DNA of 64,000 bases from the NCBI GenBank assembly GCA_033032175.1, contig CM065316.1, forward strand, positions 3,814,115-3,878,114. The letters are read 5' to 3'. A program made the position numbers and the translations under genes. Positions within the stretch are counted from its first letter, which is position 1, and each line of letters begins with the position of its first letter. The notes under the pieces are model-generated. The model was given only the letters and a program-made list of their open reading frames with translations, was not told the DNA's origin and did no database searches. The stretch comes from Saturnia japonica. Lineage: Eukaryota; Arthropoda; Insecta; Lepidoptera; Saturniidae. Below, piece after piece: positions 34,649 through 45,186 of this stretch.

Positions 34649-35589
34649 TTTGGCCAATCAGGAACTAGAATTTAGTATGGGATCGGAGTTGATAAATGGT
34701 GAATTTGCTTTGGTTTTTAATGATTTTAGCTGTATATTTTTGATAAAACAAACAAAACTATTGTTTCTTTTAAATTATGGAACATCCCGTGTCACCGTGT
34801 CTACCCAGACAGTCAAGAAAAACGGCAGAAAAATCCAGATAATTGGACAGTAAACATGAAGAAACGGGCGGGTTCGTACGCAACGCTTAACAATTTTGAT
34901 ACTTTGAATTTTTTTTTGTATTTATTGTTTTGTGATTTTTAGTTATTTAGAATTTATTACGTATGTAAATATAATAATATATTATATTTATTCCTTCAAT
35001 GATTTATAACAAACAAGTAAATATATGTTATTAGGAGCAATAATTAACTTAAAATATCTATGCGGGCTTCTACGATAATCCTTAGTTTTTAGTTTATACT
35101 ATTCGATGATCAAAGCTTATTATCGGAGATACAAGTTTTAGCTATAGCTAACATATTCTTACTAATATTATTAATGCGAAATTGTGTTTTTCCCACATTT
35201 TCACGACTAAAACACTGATTTGAATTTCATCAGTATTTATAGGTTTTATCAGATGCTTTTCCTTACAGGTATTCTTCTAAGAGTTTACCAGTTCGTCCAG
35301 TCTGTCAACACAACACTAAGCTTTTAAATGTGGATCATTAACGATGGGGGACATCAAGTACTTTTACGAAATGTTTTACAAAAAATCAGAAAAAGTATCT
35401 CAAGATGCATTTATTTTAAAATATTGCAAACCAAAAAATATAAAAAGACGCAGAGGGAACAGAATTCTAATAAACGGAAACTACTACAGACTAAATTTAA
35501 GGTGTTTTGTTTAAGTCAGAAACGCATTATTCCTGTTTGTCGTTAGCATTTCTTAATATATTGCAAATCACGAAACACAGAATTCTAAC

Positions 35590-37003
35590 AATAATGAAAC
35601 ATTTTTTAAAACTGGTTCTTTAATTACTGAACGTCGCGGAGGTAATCGCAAAGAATTTGTATTCAGAGAAAAACTTGCTGCTGTAAAGACGTTTATCGGT
35701 AGTTTCAATTGCGATGAGCCTCATTATTGTCGGGGTAAAACAAAAAGATTTTATCTAGCAGCTGACCTTAACATTAATAAGATGTGGCGTATGTATAACG
35801 CTCCAGCAGAGAGTCATTTAAAAGTGAAAAAGGCATATTTCAGAAAGATATTTAATACGCATTTTAATTTGGGATTTGGCTCGCCACGAACGGATGTCTG
35901 TTCAACTTGTTTGCAGTATGATGAATTATTGAAAGTAGAGAAAGATACATCGAAACGAAATAATATAATGATAGAAAGAAGAGTGCATAAATTGCGAGTA
36001 AAAGCATTTTTTGATTTGGTTCGCGAAGAAAAAGATGATATGAGACATTTCGTTTTGATTGTCAAAAAAATTGCCCTATGCCTAAACTGCCTGATCAAAG
36101 CACATATTATTCTAGACGTTATACCTTTATAATTGCACCATTGTTCAAGGCAATTCTAAAACCAAACTTTCACAAGAAAATGTATTTGTTATTGCTGGAC
36201 TGAAGATACTTTTGCGAAGGGCTCAAATGAAATTGCCTCAGCTGTATTCCACCGACTTTGTTCAACAGATTTTTGTGGGATGAAAACGGTACGGTTGATC
36301 GCGGATGGATGCGGTGGACAAAATAAAAATACGTCCATGATAACAATGTTAGCTAAGTGGCTGACAAACAAGCCCCAGACACCATAAAAAATGTTCAAAT
36401 AGTATTCCCTGTAGTAGGACACTCATTTATACCGCCGGATCGAGTATTTGGAATGATAGAAAAAGATATACGAAAACGAGAAATAATCAAAAATCCAGAA
36501 GAATACTTGAACATAATAAAAAATTACAGTATGTTATTAAATTAGGAGTTGACTTTAAAGTTTATGATTGGAGAAACGCTACGAAAACTTTTGTCAAAGA
36601 TGTCGGTCACTGGCATTTACAATTTCAAAAATGTAAAAGATTTTTTATCAAAAGAACGAAGAGCAAAGATAATGTGGTAGTAAAGGGCGATTGTTTTTTT
36701 AAAGTAAGTGAAGGAATATATAGAGCGATAACAAAAAAAAAAAAAACCTTTTATACGATGAGGGTTGGCGAAGTAAGTTCGTCTGGGCACGTGAACACAA
36801 ATAAGATATTAGACGTCAAGAAATTATTAGTAAAACATTACGGAGAAAACTGGACCGAAGATAAGGAATTGGTGTTCTACAAATCTTTAATAACAGCGTC
36901 TACAAATACAGAAGATGAATCTACAGGATCTAATGAAACGCATGGACATGTAGATGAGGTCTTATGTCAATGTCAGAATGAGGAGCCTGTTTTGCGAATA
37001 TAA
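35590..37003 (+). pseudogene. DDE-like transposase pseudogene (DUF7869-type protein)
   Basis: The gene is readable only by following several frames. 35590-36050: RGGNRKEF, KLAAVKTFIGSFNCDEPHYC, RGKTKRFYL, then RKIFNTHFNLGFGSP and DVCSTC, a Cys-containing block that may bind zinc. After a shift, FDCQKN (Asp codon 36057-36059). After another shift, RLIADGCGGQNKNTSM (Asp codon 36304-36306). In a third frame, VFPVVGHSFIPPDRVFGMIE (Glu codon 36459-36461). From 36545 to the stop at 37003 a single frame gives VYDWRNATKTFVKD and an acidic tail. A possible N-terminal block NPDNWTVNMKKRA sits at 34832-34870. The D...D...E order fits an RNase H-like transposase. I recall these blocks from insect proteins catalogued as DUF7869; function is inferred from the TIRs around it. 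Confidence 0.75.
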
Positions 37004-37338
37004 TTTAGTTTTTATTGTGATGATTAAGTACTGATTTTTTATAAAAATTCTTATATATTTAAAAATGTACTTTTATTTTTACTGCCTAAATGCTATGGAT
37101 ATTATGTGTAATCATCAAATATAATCAATAAAATATAATATAATAAAATAACGTACCCTAATGTAGTAATGTGAAGTATAAAAATTTCAGGATATTTTCA
37201 AGGTTCAATATAACAATTTGTGTACTATTTCTTGCGATTGCTTTATATTCCTAAACCTACCTGAATCTGCCATACAGTATCAAGATTACTTGCTCACTTT
37301 TTGTATGATTTAAAGATGGCGTTGATTGTGTCAAAAAC

Positions 37339-37409
37339 GGCAATCTCCAACACAGTTACTATCAGACTCGGCAGTCTCCAAAAGTGCCTAACAAAGTCGG
37401 CAGTCTCCA
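37339..37409 (+). repeat. Right subterminal repeats (GGCAATCTCCA type)
   Basis: Three direct copies, GGCAATCTCCA at 37339-37349 and GGCAGTCTCCA at 37370-37380 and 37399-37409. All point the same way as the left-end copies, while the copy at the very right end (37575-37585) is inverted as part of the TIR. Confidence 0.75.
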
Positions 37410-37582
37410 TTGGTTTTTTTAAGATTTCTTCATGTATTTTCTCCATACATCTATTTTAAATCCTTTAAATTATTGAAGATAATAGCTATGAAGTATAATT
37501 AAAAAAAAATGTTCCAAATTTCGCCTAAAGAATTAAAAAAACAATTTTCCTGTTTATTTCAAATGTTACTAAAATGGAGAAC

Positions 37583-37606
37583 GCCGTTTTTGATATTATA
37601 CGACTC
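37583..37606 (-). repeat. Right terminal inverted repeat
   Basis: Exact inverse of 34438-34461, ending TATTATACGACTC. Confidence 0.95.
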
Positions 37607-37653
37607 ATTTATAGTAATACATTGCTAGCCACGAACATCATACGTGTAGGCAT

Positions 37654-37763
37654 TTTTTTTTTAACTGACTATACTGCTAGCCTTAGGGGCCCTGGAGTCT
37701 TTGACGCGGTTTTACAGCTTCACCGGACTTGGAAGCGTGCGCTTAGGGCACTCAGCCGCGAAT
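37654..37763 (-). mobile_element. 5'-truncated Retro-P insertion inside the MITE arm
   Basis: T run, AACTGACTATACTGCTAGCC, GGTTTTACAGCTTCACCGGA and GGGCACTCAGCCGCGAATC. It is flanked by an 11-bp duplication CGTGTAGGCAT (37643-37653 and 37764-37774) that is single in the MITE copy at 48.83 kb (CGTGTAGGTAT). Confidence 0.88.
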
Positions 37764-38148
37764 CGTGTAGGCATAATGAATATGATGAATATAACTAAAA
37801 AATGGAGGTAGTGTATTCCTACTATATGTAGAGAAATGGCTAATTAAAAATAAGAAGTCAATAATCGCTTATGGTTTCAATCTATTTTGATGCAAAGAGA
37901 ACAACATACACTAAATATAAAGGATCTACGAAAAGATTAGTGAAAGTTTTGTGATTATGTTCGGACGAATATCAAAACATTCAACAATTATTAGTTAAAC
38001 ACTAACTTATTTAGTTAAACTCAACATGTTCATTATTCTTACACGAATAATTTTAGTGGCTAGTACTGTATTGCATAAAAAGGTACTGTGATATAACAAT
38101 TATTCGGCGGCAGCGCGTTTGCGGCACCGTTGTCTACACCAGCCCTTA

Positions 38149-38529
38149 TAAGTATTACGTTTGTATGCATCGTAGCTCCCATGCGGCTGAACCAATTTTG
38201 ATCTAGTTTTTCTTTCTCTGAAAGGTGATTTGATCGAGAGTGTTCTTTTCCTATGATACAAAAAAGGTGTTCAGCCGTTTGAAAATTATCAGCTCTTTTC
38301 TAGTTTTATAGTTAACAGATCTGATCTTGTCGAAATTAATTATTCTGTTAGTAGAGGATCTAGGCAACATTGAGGTGGTGTAACATTATCAGGAATCGGT
38401 AGGATACCTAACTCTTCACCAACTTATAGTACTTATTATTATAGTATTTGTTATTGTAATATTCTGTGAATGTGTCGTTGATGTGACAATAAACAAATAA
38501 ATAATTAAATATCGTATTTGGACACATTA
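38149..38529. other. No gene seen
   Basis: AT-rich, featureless up to the LINE target site. Confidence 0.4.
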
Positions 38530-38544
38530 CAATGGTCTCAATGA

Positions 38545-39114
38545 GGATCAAGAGGTAATGACGAAGATGATAAACTTGCTAGGCGTGGTTCTGAGATGCA
38601 ATTAGCAGGACCGGAACCAATTATTCCCCTACCGTTCAGTCAAATCCGCTCCTGGACCCGGGAAGGAGTTGTAAAATTACGTCAAAACTATTGGGCAAGT
38701 ATACAGAACTGTAGGCAGTCGAAAAAAGCTTTCCCGGTTTTAAATCCGAGATACTCCAGAAAACTACTCAGTCTGAAACGTGACAAACTCCGACAAATAA
38801 TCGGTATTGTCACAGGCCACTGCTCACTTAATAAGAATCTTTATATACTGGGTGTTACAGACAGTTCTCTGTGTAGAGGGTGCATGACTGCAGAGGAGAC
38901 AGACGCGCACGTGCTCCTGGAGTACAGTAGCGTGGCATCTCAGCGAGCACACTACCTTGGGATGCCGAGGACGACCAGGGAGGCCTGCGCCGGCATAAGC
39001 GAGCCGTTGGCATTCCTGGAGGACATCGGGTGGATGGACTAGCAAAAATCTCCCGTCACGCAAAAAGGGCCCATCAGGGGCCTAGTTGTAGAAACCAGGC
39101 CGCTCACCAAGTAC
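38545..39114 (+). mobile_element. 5'-truncated R1/Jockey-type LINE with 15-bp target duplication
   Basis: Bounded by a perfect duplication CAATGGTCTCAATGA (38530-38544 and 39115-39129). The insert begins inside the end of an RNase H domain and finishes with a short 3' region (CGTCACGCAAAAAGGGCCCA, then CCAGGCCGCTCACC) that has no poly(A). Confidence 0.88.
38560..39042 (+). pseudogene. LINE ORF2 C-terminus: RNase H end and Cys/His tail
   Basis: The open frame first shows DDKLARRGSEMQL, like the end of the RNase H domain in R1- and I-type LINEs (usual form A-D-x-L-A-R-x-G-S). It continues to IGIVTGHCSLNKNLYILGVT, then SLCRGCMTAEETDAHVL. That C-x2-C...H arrangement is the C-terminal finger of these LINEs. 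The expected final Cys after HVLLE is Tyr here (HVLLEYSSVAS). The reverse transcriptase and most of RNase H are missing because of 5' truncation. The end at 39042 is a normal stop. Confidence 0.82.
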
Positions 39115-39314
39115 CAATGGTCTCAATGAACATGTTACGTATGTCTGAAGTTTCTTAAACTTACCTTGTACAAGAGTTTTATTGTTAGCCAAGACAGTCA
39201 CATTCGATGTTGTGCGTCAACATCAACTTTTTTTAATGGTCCGGTTTGCTCTGGTTGTGGTTTTCTTTATATGTTTAGAGATTAGTCTAAATTTAAAATT
39301 ACTTAGTAATAGAT

Positions 39315-39600
39315 CTTCCTCGAATCTATATTTATAAAAAATGATTGTTTGTATGTATGTTCCCTATGGACTTCAAAACTTGCTAGAGCGATTTTGATGA
39401 AACTTTCAGCCAATTGTTCATATTAGCCCTGAGGGAGATCCTGTAAAGTTTGGTGTGACCGTGTTAGCTATAGGATCCTAACATTCATAGATTTCGGGTC
39501 CATGTCTAAAATAAAACTTTGCCGCATGTACCAATTATGGGGATTTTCTCGCCCTTATATATAGTGCTAAATCTAAAACCTTGGAATTAGGCATTTTCTT
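39315..39600 (+). repeat. Dispersed repeat with GATTTTGATGAAACTTT
   Basis: GTTTGTATGTATGTTCCCTA, then GAGCGATTTTGATGAAACTT and CCCTGAGGGAGATCCTG resemble insect dispersed repeats that begin with a TTTGT-rich leader. Unclassified. Confidence 0.35.
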
Positions 39601-40819
39601 GAATAGCCCATAGGCGTAGTTAAGGGTGGGGGTGGGGGGAGACGGGTCAGCGTGGTCACTGTTCATCTTACAAAACTCATTGTATCACCCTAGAAAAAAC
39701 GATAGTAGGTGTTGAAGGATTATACTGTTTTAATATTTTCAGATATAAATGCAATAGAACAAAGGAAATGAAATCAAATCATTATTTTTTTTAATTACAG
39801 GTATTCTACTGATATATTTGTTGTCCTTGTCTCATATGTAACGATATTATATTCATTTTAAATTGGAATCATTTATTATATTTTTTCAATACTGTCAATT
39901 TTGTAACATTTTTTGGTTCTACGCGTGATAAGATATTGCTTCTTGTGTTGGTTGGGCTTGTAAAAGAAAATAAAACATTTGTTTTTTAAATTCAAAAAGT
40001 TAGTAAATGCAATTTAAGAGAGGTCAAGTTCCTCCTAAAGGTGACTTGTGCCGAAAATCTTTGTGGTTTGATAACGCTATAAACAGCTGATAAGAGCTAG
40101 CAGCAAAAAAATAATTCGGACACAAATAATCTGTTTATTTTCATTGTGATTAATAATATTTGACTAACGAAAACGTTTAATAATATAAACAATGAAAAGG
40201 TTAGGATCTTTCCCACACGCAAGTAGACCTTTAAAATGTTCACAGCGTATAAACTTATCAAAAAGTTTCAAATCATCGTTTTACCCTTTTACTCTCACAC
40301 AGTAAGCACATACGATTAAACGAGACAAGACTTTGTTGAATATTACGCAAATGGTATCAAGACATTAACGGAGTATGGCGTGATTTTCTTCCATTTGTTA
40401 TTTTGCTGCCGTTACATAGCCGTGTCGGCACCACTGTGGGAATGTCTGTTCGTGAATCGCCCGTGGCTTATGACAATTTGCATTTTTTTGCCGTCGGTAC
40501 CGACGATCGCTTAGATTTTGGTCTAAGTTATAAACTGTTAGCTTCAATGGGGGCATTTATTTATTTTATTATTATATAGTAAAATACAACGAAATTATGA
40601 TATTTAAGTACCTAAAATTAAAACATAATAATGGTCAAATAATTGTTAAAAAATTATAGAAGTCTGAGGCAAAAACCTCATAAAAAACGGCCAGTAGAGT
40701 TGAAGAGAGGGTTGCGTTCATTCGTCTACTTCCTCTACTAAGGTCGAACTAAGTGGAAATGGGTCGGAGGCCTATTTTTCCATGGCTTATAGTTCGGGGA
40801 ACGAAGAGACAGTAGATCC
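39601..40819. other. No gene; G-rich patch at 39625-39645
   Basis: CATAGGCGTAGTTAAGG followed by GGGGGTGGGGGGAGA resembles the GCGTAG-type ends of some hAT MITEs, but no matching right end was found. The rest is AT-rich and featureless. Confidence 0.35.
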
Positions 40820-40925
40820 CGTTACCCGTATCGCACCATTAGGGCAGCGAGCAGTACACTCTAGGGAGAGTTCAGTGAGTAGGAGCCTCACATAACCAGC
40901 AAGAGCTCCCTAGGCAGCAAGATTC
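40820..40925 (-). repeat. Short dispersed repeat
   Basis: GAGTTCAGTGAGTAGGAGCC and TCACATAACC match in reverse complement the segment near 9825-9870. Confidence 0.4.
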
Positions 40926-41031
40926 CTAAGATGGATTTCCGCAAAGCAACGCCTACATTAATCAAATACCATATATAGTTACAATGAATGTTCCTCACTA
41001 ATGTTTTGTGTACTGCAATCGATTAATCCAT

Positions 41032-41165
41032 TCGATCGGGCACTAAGCCAAACTTCGAGCTGCTACTGAGAATTTCATAGAACACCTCAATAACACTTTG
41101 CTCGACCTTGGGAATCGAATCCAGGACCTCAAGCACAGCAGTCGCTCTTATGACCGCTAGGCTAA
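41032..41165 (-). repeat. SINE-1, 5' half only, minus strand
   Basis: ATCGGGCACTAAGCCAAACT, CGAGCTGCTACTGAGAATTT, GGGAATCGAATCCAGGAC and ATGACCGCTAGGCTAA. The B box (reverse GGATTCGATTCCC) and A-box region are present; the 3' half is missing. Confidence 0.7.
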
Positions 41166-41899
41166 TGAGGTAGTCATAATTTATACAAAATGGAAATTGT
41201 ACCCACTCCCACGCATGCTATGCTTCACAGCCCTCACTCAGCTTGACGAGTTATTTAATCCTTCGACTATCGAGTGGTGAAATTAAATTTTCGATATAGA
41301 TGATAGATATGTAGTTGCAATGCCAAACTGTATCCTTCAACTACGTTATCATCAGTTATTTCAATTGACTCCCACTATGTATTAGAGCAAGTTTATAGAC
41401 GTATTCAGGTCAAAAAGCAGGCAAATGCAACTTGATATTCATTGGAATGTAATATCGCTCGCATGTCAACACTTGCACCATCGGGTGCTATTAAACCCGC
41501 GGCACTAGCCAGGTTCATAATGTTACTTTTCTTTCACATCAGTACATCGTCTATATTCGCTAATTGTCTACAGTACAAATACAACGGGTGCATATAGTAC
41601 CGCACGGAAACTTACATTACCGGAAAATAGAATGCGATGTCTTGGATTTTACGAATAACCACGGCTACATACGTTGGCCCCAACGCTGGTGCGCCAAAGC
41701 TGTAGGAAATACCCTGCTATTGCTAACCTAACCATGCTAATAATCGCTATGGATAACTTCTGTGATACTTACTCTGAGTTAGGAAACAATTAAAAATCAC
41801 TGTGTGAAAAGGTTATAAGACTGTAGCTTATAAAATAATCACATAAGTATACAAAACTGCTGACATAAAAGATTTTGAAATTTTAGGGTAATATAAAAA
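41166..41899. other. No gene seen
   Basis: Mixed composition, no repeat partner in the window and no motif-bearing frame. Confidence 0.4.
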
Positions 41900-42090
41900 T
41901 AACTAGCTGTGCCTGCGGCCTTGCACCCGTTTATAATGCAGTAATTATTTTCGTCTCGTAATTTTATTTTTACTCATATTTTATGATTTCAGATACATGT
42001 ACTTCCCGTGTACAAAATTTTATTAAAATCATTCAAGCCGCTATTGAATTAAATCTAGACATATAAACACAGACAAGAAAATTAACGATG
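41900..42090 (+). repeat. Rep-M copy
   Basis: AACTAGCTGTGCCTGCGGCC, TTGCACCCGTTTATAATGCA, ACTTCCCGTGTACAAAATTT and ATTCAAGCCGCTATTGAATT. Aligns with 44150-44500. Confidence 0.5.
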
Positions 42091-42427
42091 CACTTGTTTT
42101 AATAGGTGTAAATTATAAAAAAAAATTTTTTATAAGGTACAGATTTATTCAAATATAGATAGATGTATGAACGTATAAGATATTTGACGCGGTTGAAATT
42201 CACAGGTAATATTTGACAAAACCACGAACCACGAACGAATAACGAAGATTAAAACCATCGCATTGAACGCGCGGAATTTTTACCAGAACTGTGTAACAAG
42301 TGGAAATGCATTTAAAGGTAAGAAACAAAGTTATTTATATATTGATTATTACACCAAATTTCTTATTTTCTTATATAATATTTTCTTAAACCAAAGAAGT
42401 GCGATACATAAGTAGGATTTTTTTTAA
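42091..42427. other. No gene seen
   Basis: AT-rich. ATGCATTTAAAGGTAAGA near 42306 has a donor-like GTAAGA but no supporting exon structure. Confidence 0.35.
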
Positions 42428-42545
42428 AGCTGTGACGGCACTTTCCTTGATGTTACCACTGCAGTTACGCAAAGTACAATTCAAAAAACAAAGGCGACGA
42501 CCCCTCGGTAGTTGGATATATTACTGGCTGATTCCGACATGAGAC
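42428..42545 (-). repeat. Jockey-like LINE 3' tail, degenerate
   Basis: GCTGTGACGGCACTTTCC, TGATGTTACCACTGCAGT and AAGGCGACGACCCC follow the plus-strand order of 11815-11905. Confidence 0.45.
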
Positions 42546-43114
42546 AAACCAAAACAGAGCCGCTGTGATAGGTTCATAGCTCTGTATGGATTCATTTTAA
42601 ATTTGAACTTTTTCCACACGAATTCGTTTGCTGGTTAAAATTTTTTTTACTAACATGTCTATTTGTACCTTTAATTCTACCTTTTACTGAAGGCGCCAAT
42701 AGAAGTATAATTTTATAAATAATATTACGCGCGTTGATAAACGGCAGTGCGTGCTAAACCTTAGGCATACCTTGAAATCTTTACCACAAATGACAGATAA
42801 TTGCCGTTTTAAAATAACCGTTAATGTTCCATTCGCGCCTTTAAACTTCATTAATAGATGCTTTCTAATGCTTTTAGTTTCGTCGCCTTTGGCTACGGTC
42901 GCATTCTAAATTACCTATAAAGAAATCAATAAAGTTCACTTTAAAATATTGCCTCACTTAACCAGTAATCAGGGGGGTATAAGATTTGGAATTTGTAGCA
43001 ATCAATTCTTGATATTTTTAAAGTCATCTATCATCATTTGTTATATGGAGTGTATATACCTACTTCAGGATTTTTGGCTTGTGTTTAACTAACTGATCCC
43101 TAAATATAGTAACA
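42546..43114. other. No gene seen
   Basis: AT-rich, featureless. Confidence 0.4.
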
Positions 43115-43400
43115 AAAAAAAAAAAAACAAAAAAAAGAAAGAAAACGGACTTTAATGATTTTGAAGTTTAAAGTCCAATGAATCCAAAGAAATAAGAATC
43201 ATCGAAATCGGTTCATAAACAAAGAATTTATGCCTGAACATTCATAAAAATATGTACCTATAAAGACCGTATATGTATCTATACTATAATAGATAATAAA
43301 CTATATAACATAGTATATACATTCGAATTGAGAACCTTCTCCATTGTCAAAGTCGGATAAAAATCTCAGACTAAAAGAATTCTATTGGTAAGAGTAAAAT
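43115..43400 (-). repeat. Rep-G copy
   Basis: AAAACGGACTTTAATGATTT, AAAGTCCAATGAATCC, AAGAATCATCGAAATCGGTT, TGAACATTCATAAAAATATG and TTCGAATTGAGAACCTTCTC follow the family order. Confidence 0.55.
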
Positions 43401-43439
43401 ATAACCTAAAAAAGTACATTATACTCCCAAAGCTAGTGT

Positions 43440-43690
43440 ATTATCTATATATTAATACGAGAAGCAAAAGTTTTCGGTACCTTTATAAGCTTATTGCTTG
43501 CCCGGAAGAATGTGAGATTTGGCATGGTTAAAGTTTATATGGAGGAGTGCAGAAAGCTAAAATTTATCTATAATATCTGTTACTAATATATTAAATAAAA
43601 TAAATGAATACTGCGAATCCTAAACCGACAAGTGCCATTGAACTTAGACCCCCAAAAAATTGACATTGTCACTCAACGAAAAGTGACAAC
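43440..43690 (-). repeat. Rep-F copy, truncated
   Basis: ATTAATACGAGAAGCAAAAG, GGAGTGCAGAAAGCTAAAAT, AAGTGCCATTGAACTTAGAC and ATTGACATTGTCACTCAACG, then a sudden switch at about 43690 to unrelated sequence (TAGCTCCCGCGACC). Confidence 0.6.
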
Positions 43691-43959
43691 AGTAGCTCCC
43701 GCGACCGTCTCCCACTGTTTCATAATTAACCTAACCCAGCCACAACGTTTTTATAGGTGTTAATAGCTTATTAATTTACTAGGTAAGGTTTGGTGATCGT
43801 TTACTATTTTTTGCACTATATAGTATTTTTTTGGTAAGAGAGCTTAGGGTCTCAGTGTAACATTTGGTGGTCATTATATTTAATCCCGTTTTTTTTATTT
43901 CATAGTTACGTAAAATTAATTTATAGTTTGTAATCAAATTAGTTGCATCTGCTTGAGCT

Positions 43960-44085
43960 TTGATGAAAAACATCATTATGAAACCATAGCTAGGTAAAAC
44001 GGCATTTTCTGATTATTTCCTGACTAGCTACCACCCTCAAATTAAAAATCTGTTCCCAAGAACCTATAGGTGTCGCCATAGTTGG
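43960..44085 (+). repeat. SINE-2 fragment
   Basis: ATCATTATGAAACCATAGCT, GGCATTTTCTGATTATTTCC and TGACTAGCTACCACCCTCAA match the middle of SINE-2. Confidence 0.5.
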
Positions 44086-44149
44086 AGAAACAGACCAAAT
44101 TGTTGATGTCAATTTACTAAAACTCAATTATGATGATATAGTTGTAATG

Positions 44150-44500
44150 TAAATTTGTGTTTGAATAAATGCCCCGCGTTTCCGCACGTGTTTATTGTGC
44201 AGTAATTAATTTATCTCGGAATTTTATTTGTACTATGACAATTATTTTAACGTTTTTTTTTTAATTTTCTATAACTATTGTTCGCAATTTTTAAATTCTA
44301 TCAAACATGGAATGACATATTATTTTTCTCGTTGAAAAAAATTTCATCAAATTATTATCTTTTTACGATTTCTATAAGTAGGTACATATTATTGACAATT
44401 CTTATAGGCTATCAATTGAGCAATGACATATGCTTCCCATGTATAACATATCATAAAAATTAGTCAAGCAATATTTCAGTTAAATTCTGACATACAAGCA
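44150..44500 (+). repeat. Rep-M copy
   Basis: TGCCCCGCGTTTCCGCACGT, TTTATTGTGCAGTAATTAAT, AATGACATATGCTTCCCATG and CATACAAGCAGACAAG align with the other Rep-M copies. Confidence 0.45.
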
Positions 44501-44937
44501 GACAAGTCTATCGGGAAATTTGAAAAAGAAACTACATAAATAACTTTATAGATTGATTGGTAGCTCGACATTCGTATGTAACGAGACGTACAAAATAAAA
44601 CAATTAATATATGATTTACAACGCTGTAATAACCTTTCGGAATTATTACGAGGTGTATCCACCTACATAAACTTTCGGCTCGTGAGAACGCCCGTTGGCG
44701 ACAACTGTCGGTATCTGACGTTATCCGAATAGGTACATAAATTTTAATGCTTCTAATAAGTCACGTAAGCCAGCGGTAACACAGAATGATGTATGACCAA
44801 TTCGCGTTTTGATATACATAATAATACATCTGTAGATAGGTTTATGATTACATTTTTTTAACGTAGTTATCAAACGTGCAATCCAGTAAGATCGGCGAGT
44901 ACCGTGAGATCTAAAATTGATATTCAACGACGGTCGT
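44501..44937. other. No gene seen
   Basis: A 68-codon minus-strand frame (44721-44927) has no motif. The sequence has no partner in the window, so it may be single-copy DNA. Confidence 0.35.
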
Positions 44938-45186
44938 TGTAAGACTTCGTTCGCTTGGACTACTGAATGCCGTCGATCGAGCTTACGCGCGAATTGTGCT
45001 ACGCCCGCTCCCGGTTATATGTTTATTGTGTGTGATCGTTAGAAGATAGACATATGCACTTGCTGACTTTTTTGTAGGTCTTTCTAATGTCTAAAATTAT
45101 GTGGTACATTAATTTGGTTATGTATGGTTTACACAGTGTAAGCCATTTAAGCACCTAAGTTGATTCATCGTGACTAGTTTTTTTAA

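Larger units (their letters stand above)
34438..37606 (+). mobile_element. DNA transposon with 24-bp perfect TIRs, ATTT target duplication and a DUF7869-like transposase
   Basis: The two ends are identical in inverse orientation for 24 bp (starting GAGTCGTATAATATCA) and nearly so for about 32 bp. The flanks are ATTT on both sides (34434-34437 and 37607-37610). The same target in the MITE copy at 48.79 kb has a single ATTT, so the insertion is confirmed by an empty site. The 3169-bp body carries a decayed gene with three DDE-like blocks and clustered GGCAATCTCCA-type repeats near both ends. Sola-type transposons also make 4-bp duplications and are one candidate superfamily; I cannot settle the class without comparison. 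Confidence 0.85.
34363..38145. mobile_element. Harbinger-like palindromic MITE carrying two later insertions
   Basis: The left end GGGTTTGTGTAGAGGGCACC and the right end (reverse complement GGGCTGGTGTAGACAACGGT) are imperfect inverted repeats flanked by TTA (34360-34362 and 38146-38148). Further in, the arms remain complementary: ATACATTGCTAGCCACGAAC at 37617-37636 pairs with the region near 38055-38080. Removing the transposon at 34438-37606 and the Retro-P copy at 37654-37763 leaves about 490 bp, similar to the second copy at 48637-49190. A 3-bp TTA duplication and G-rich ends are typical of PIF/Harbinger; that assignment is inference. Confidence 0.7.

Noticed and set aside
35814..36098. 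94-codon minus-strand frame
   Set aside because: Antisense to the transposase pseudogene of the 34.4-37.6 kb transposon.
42290..42320. Possible start codon plus splice donor (ATGCATTTAAAG|GTAAGA)
   Set aside because: Only four codons, no upstream or downstream support.
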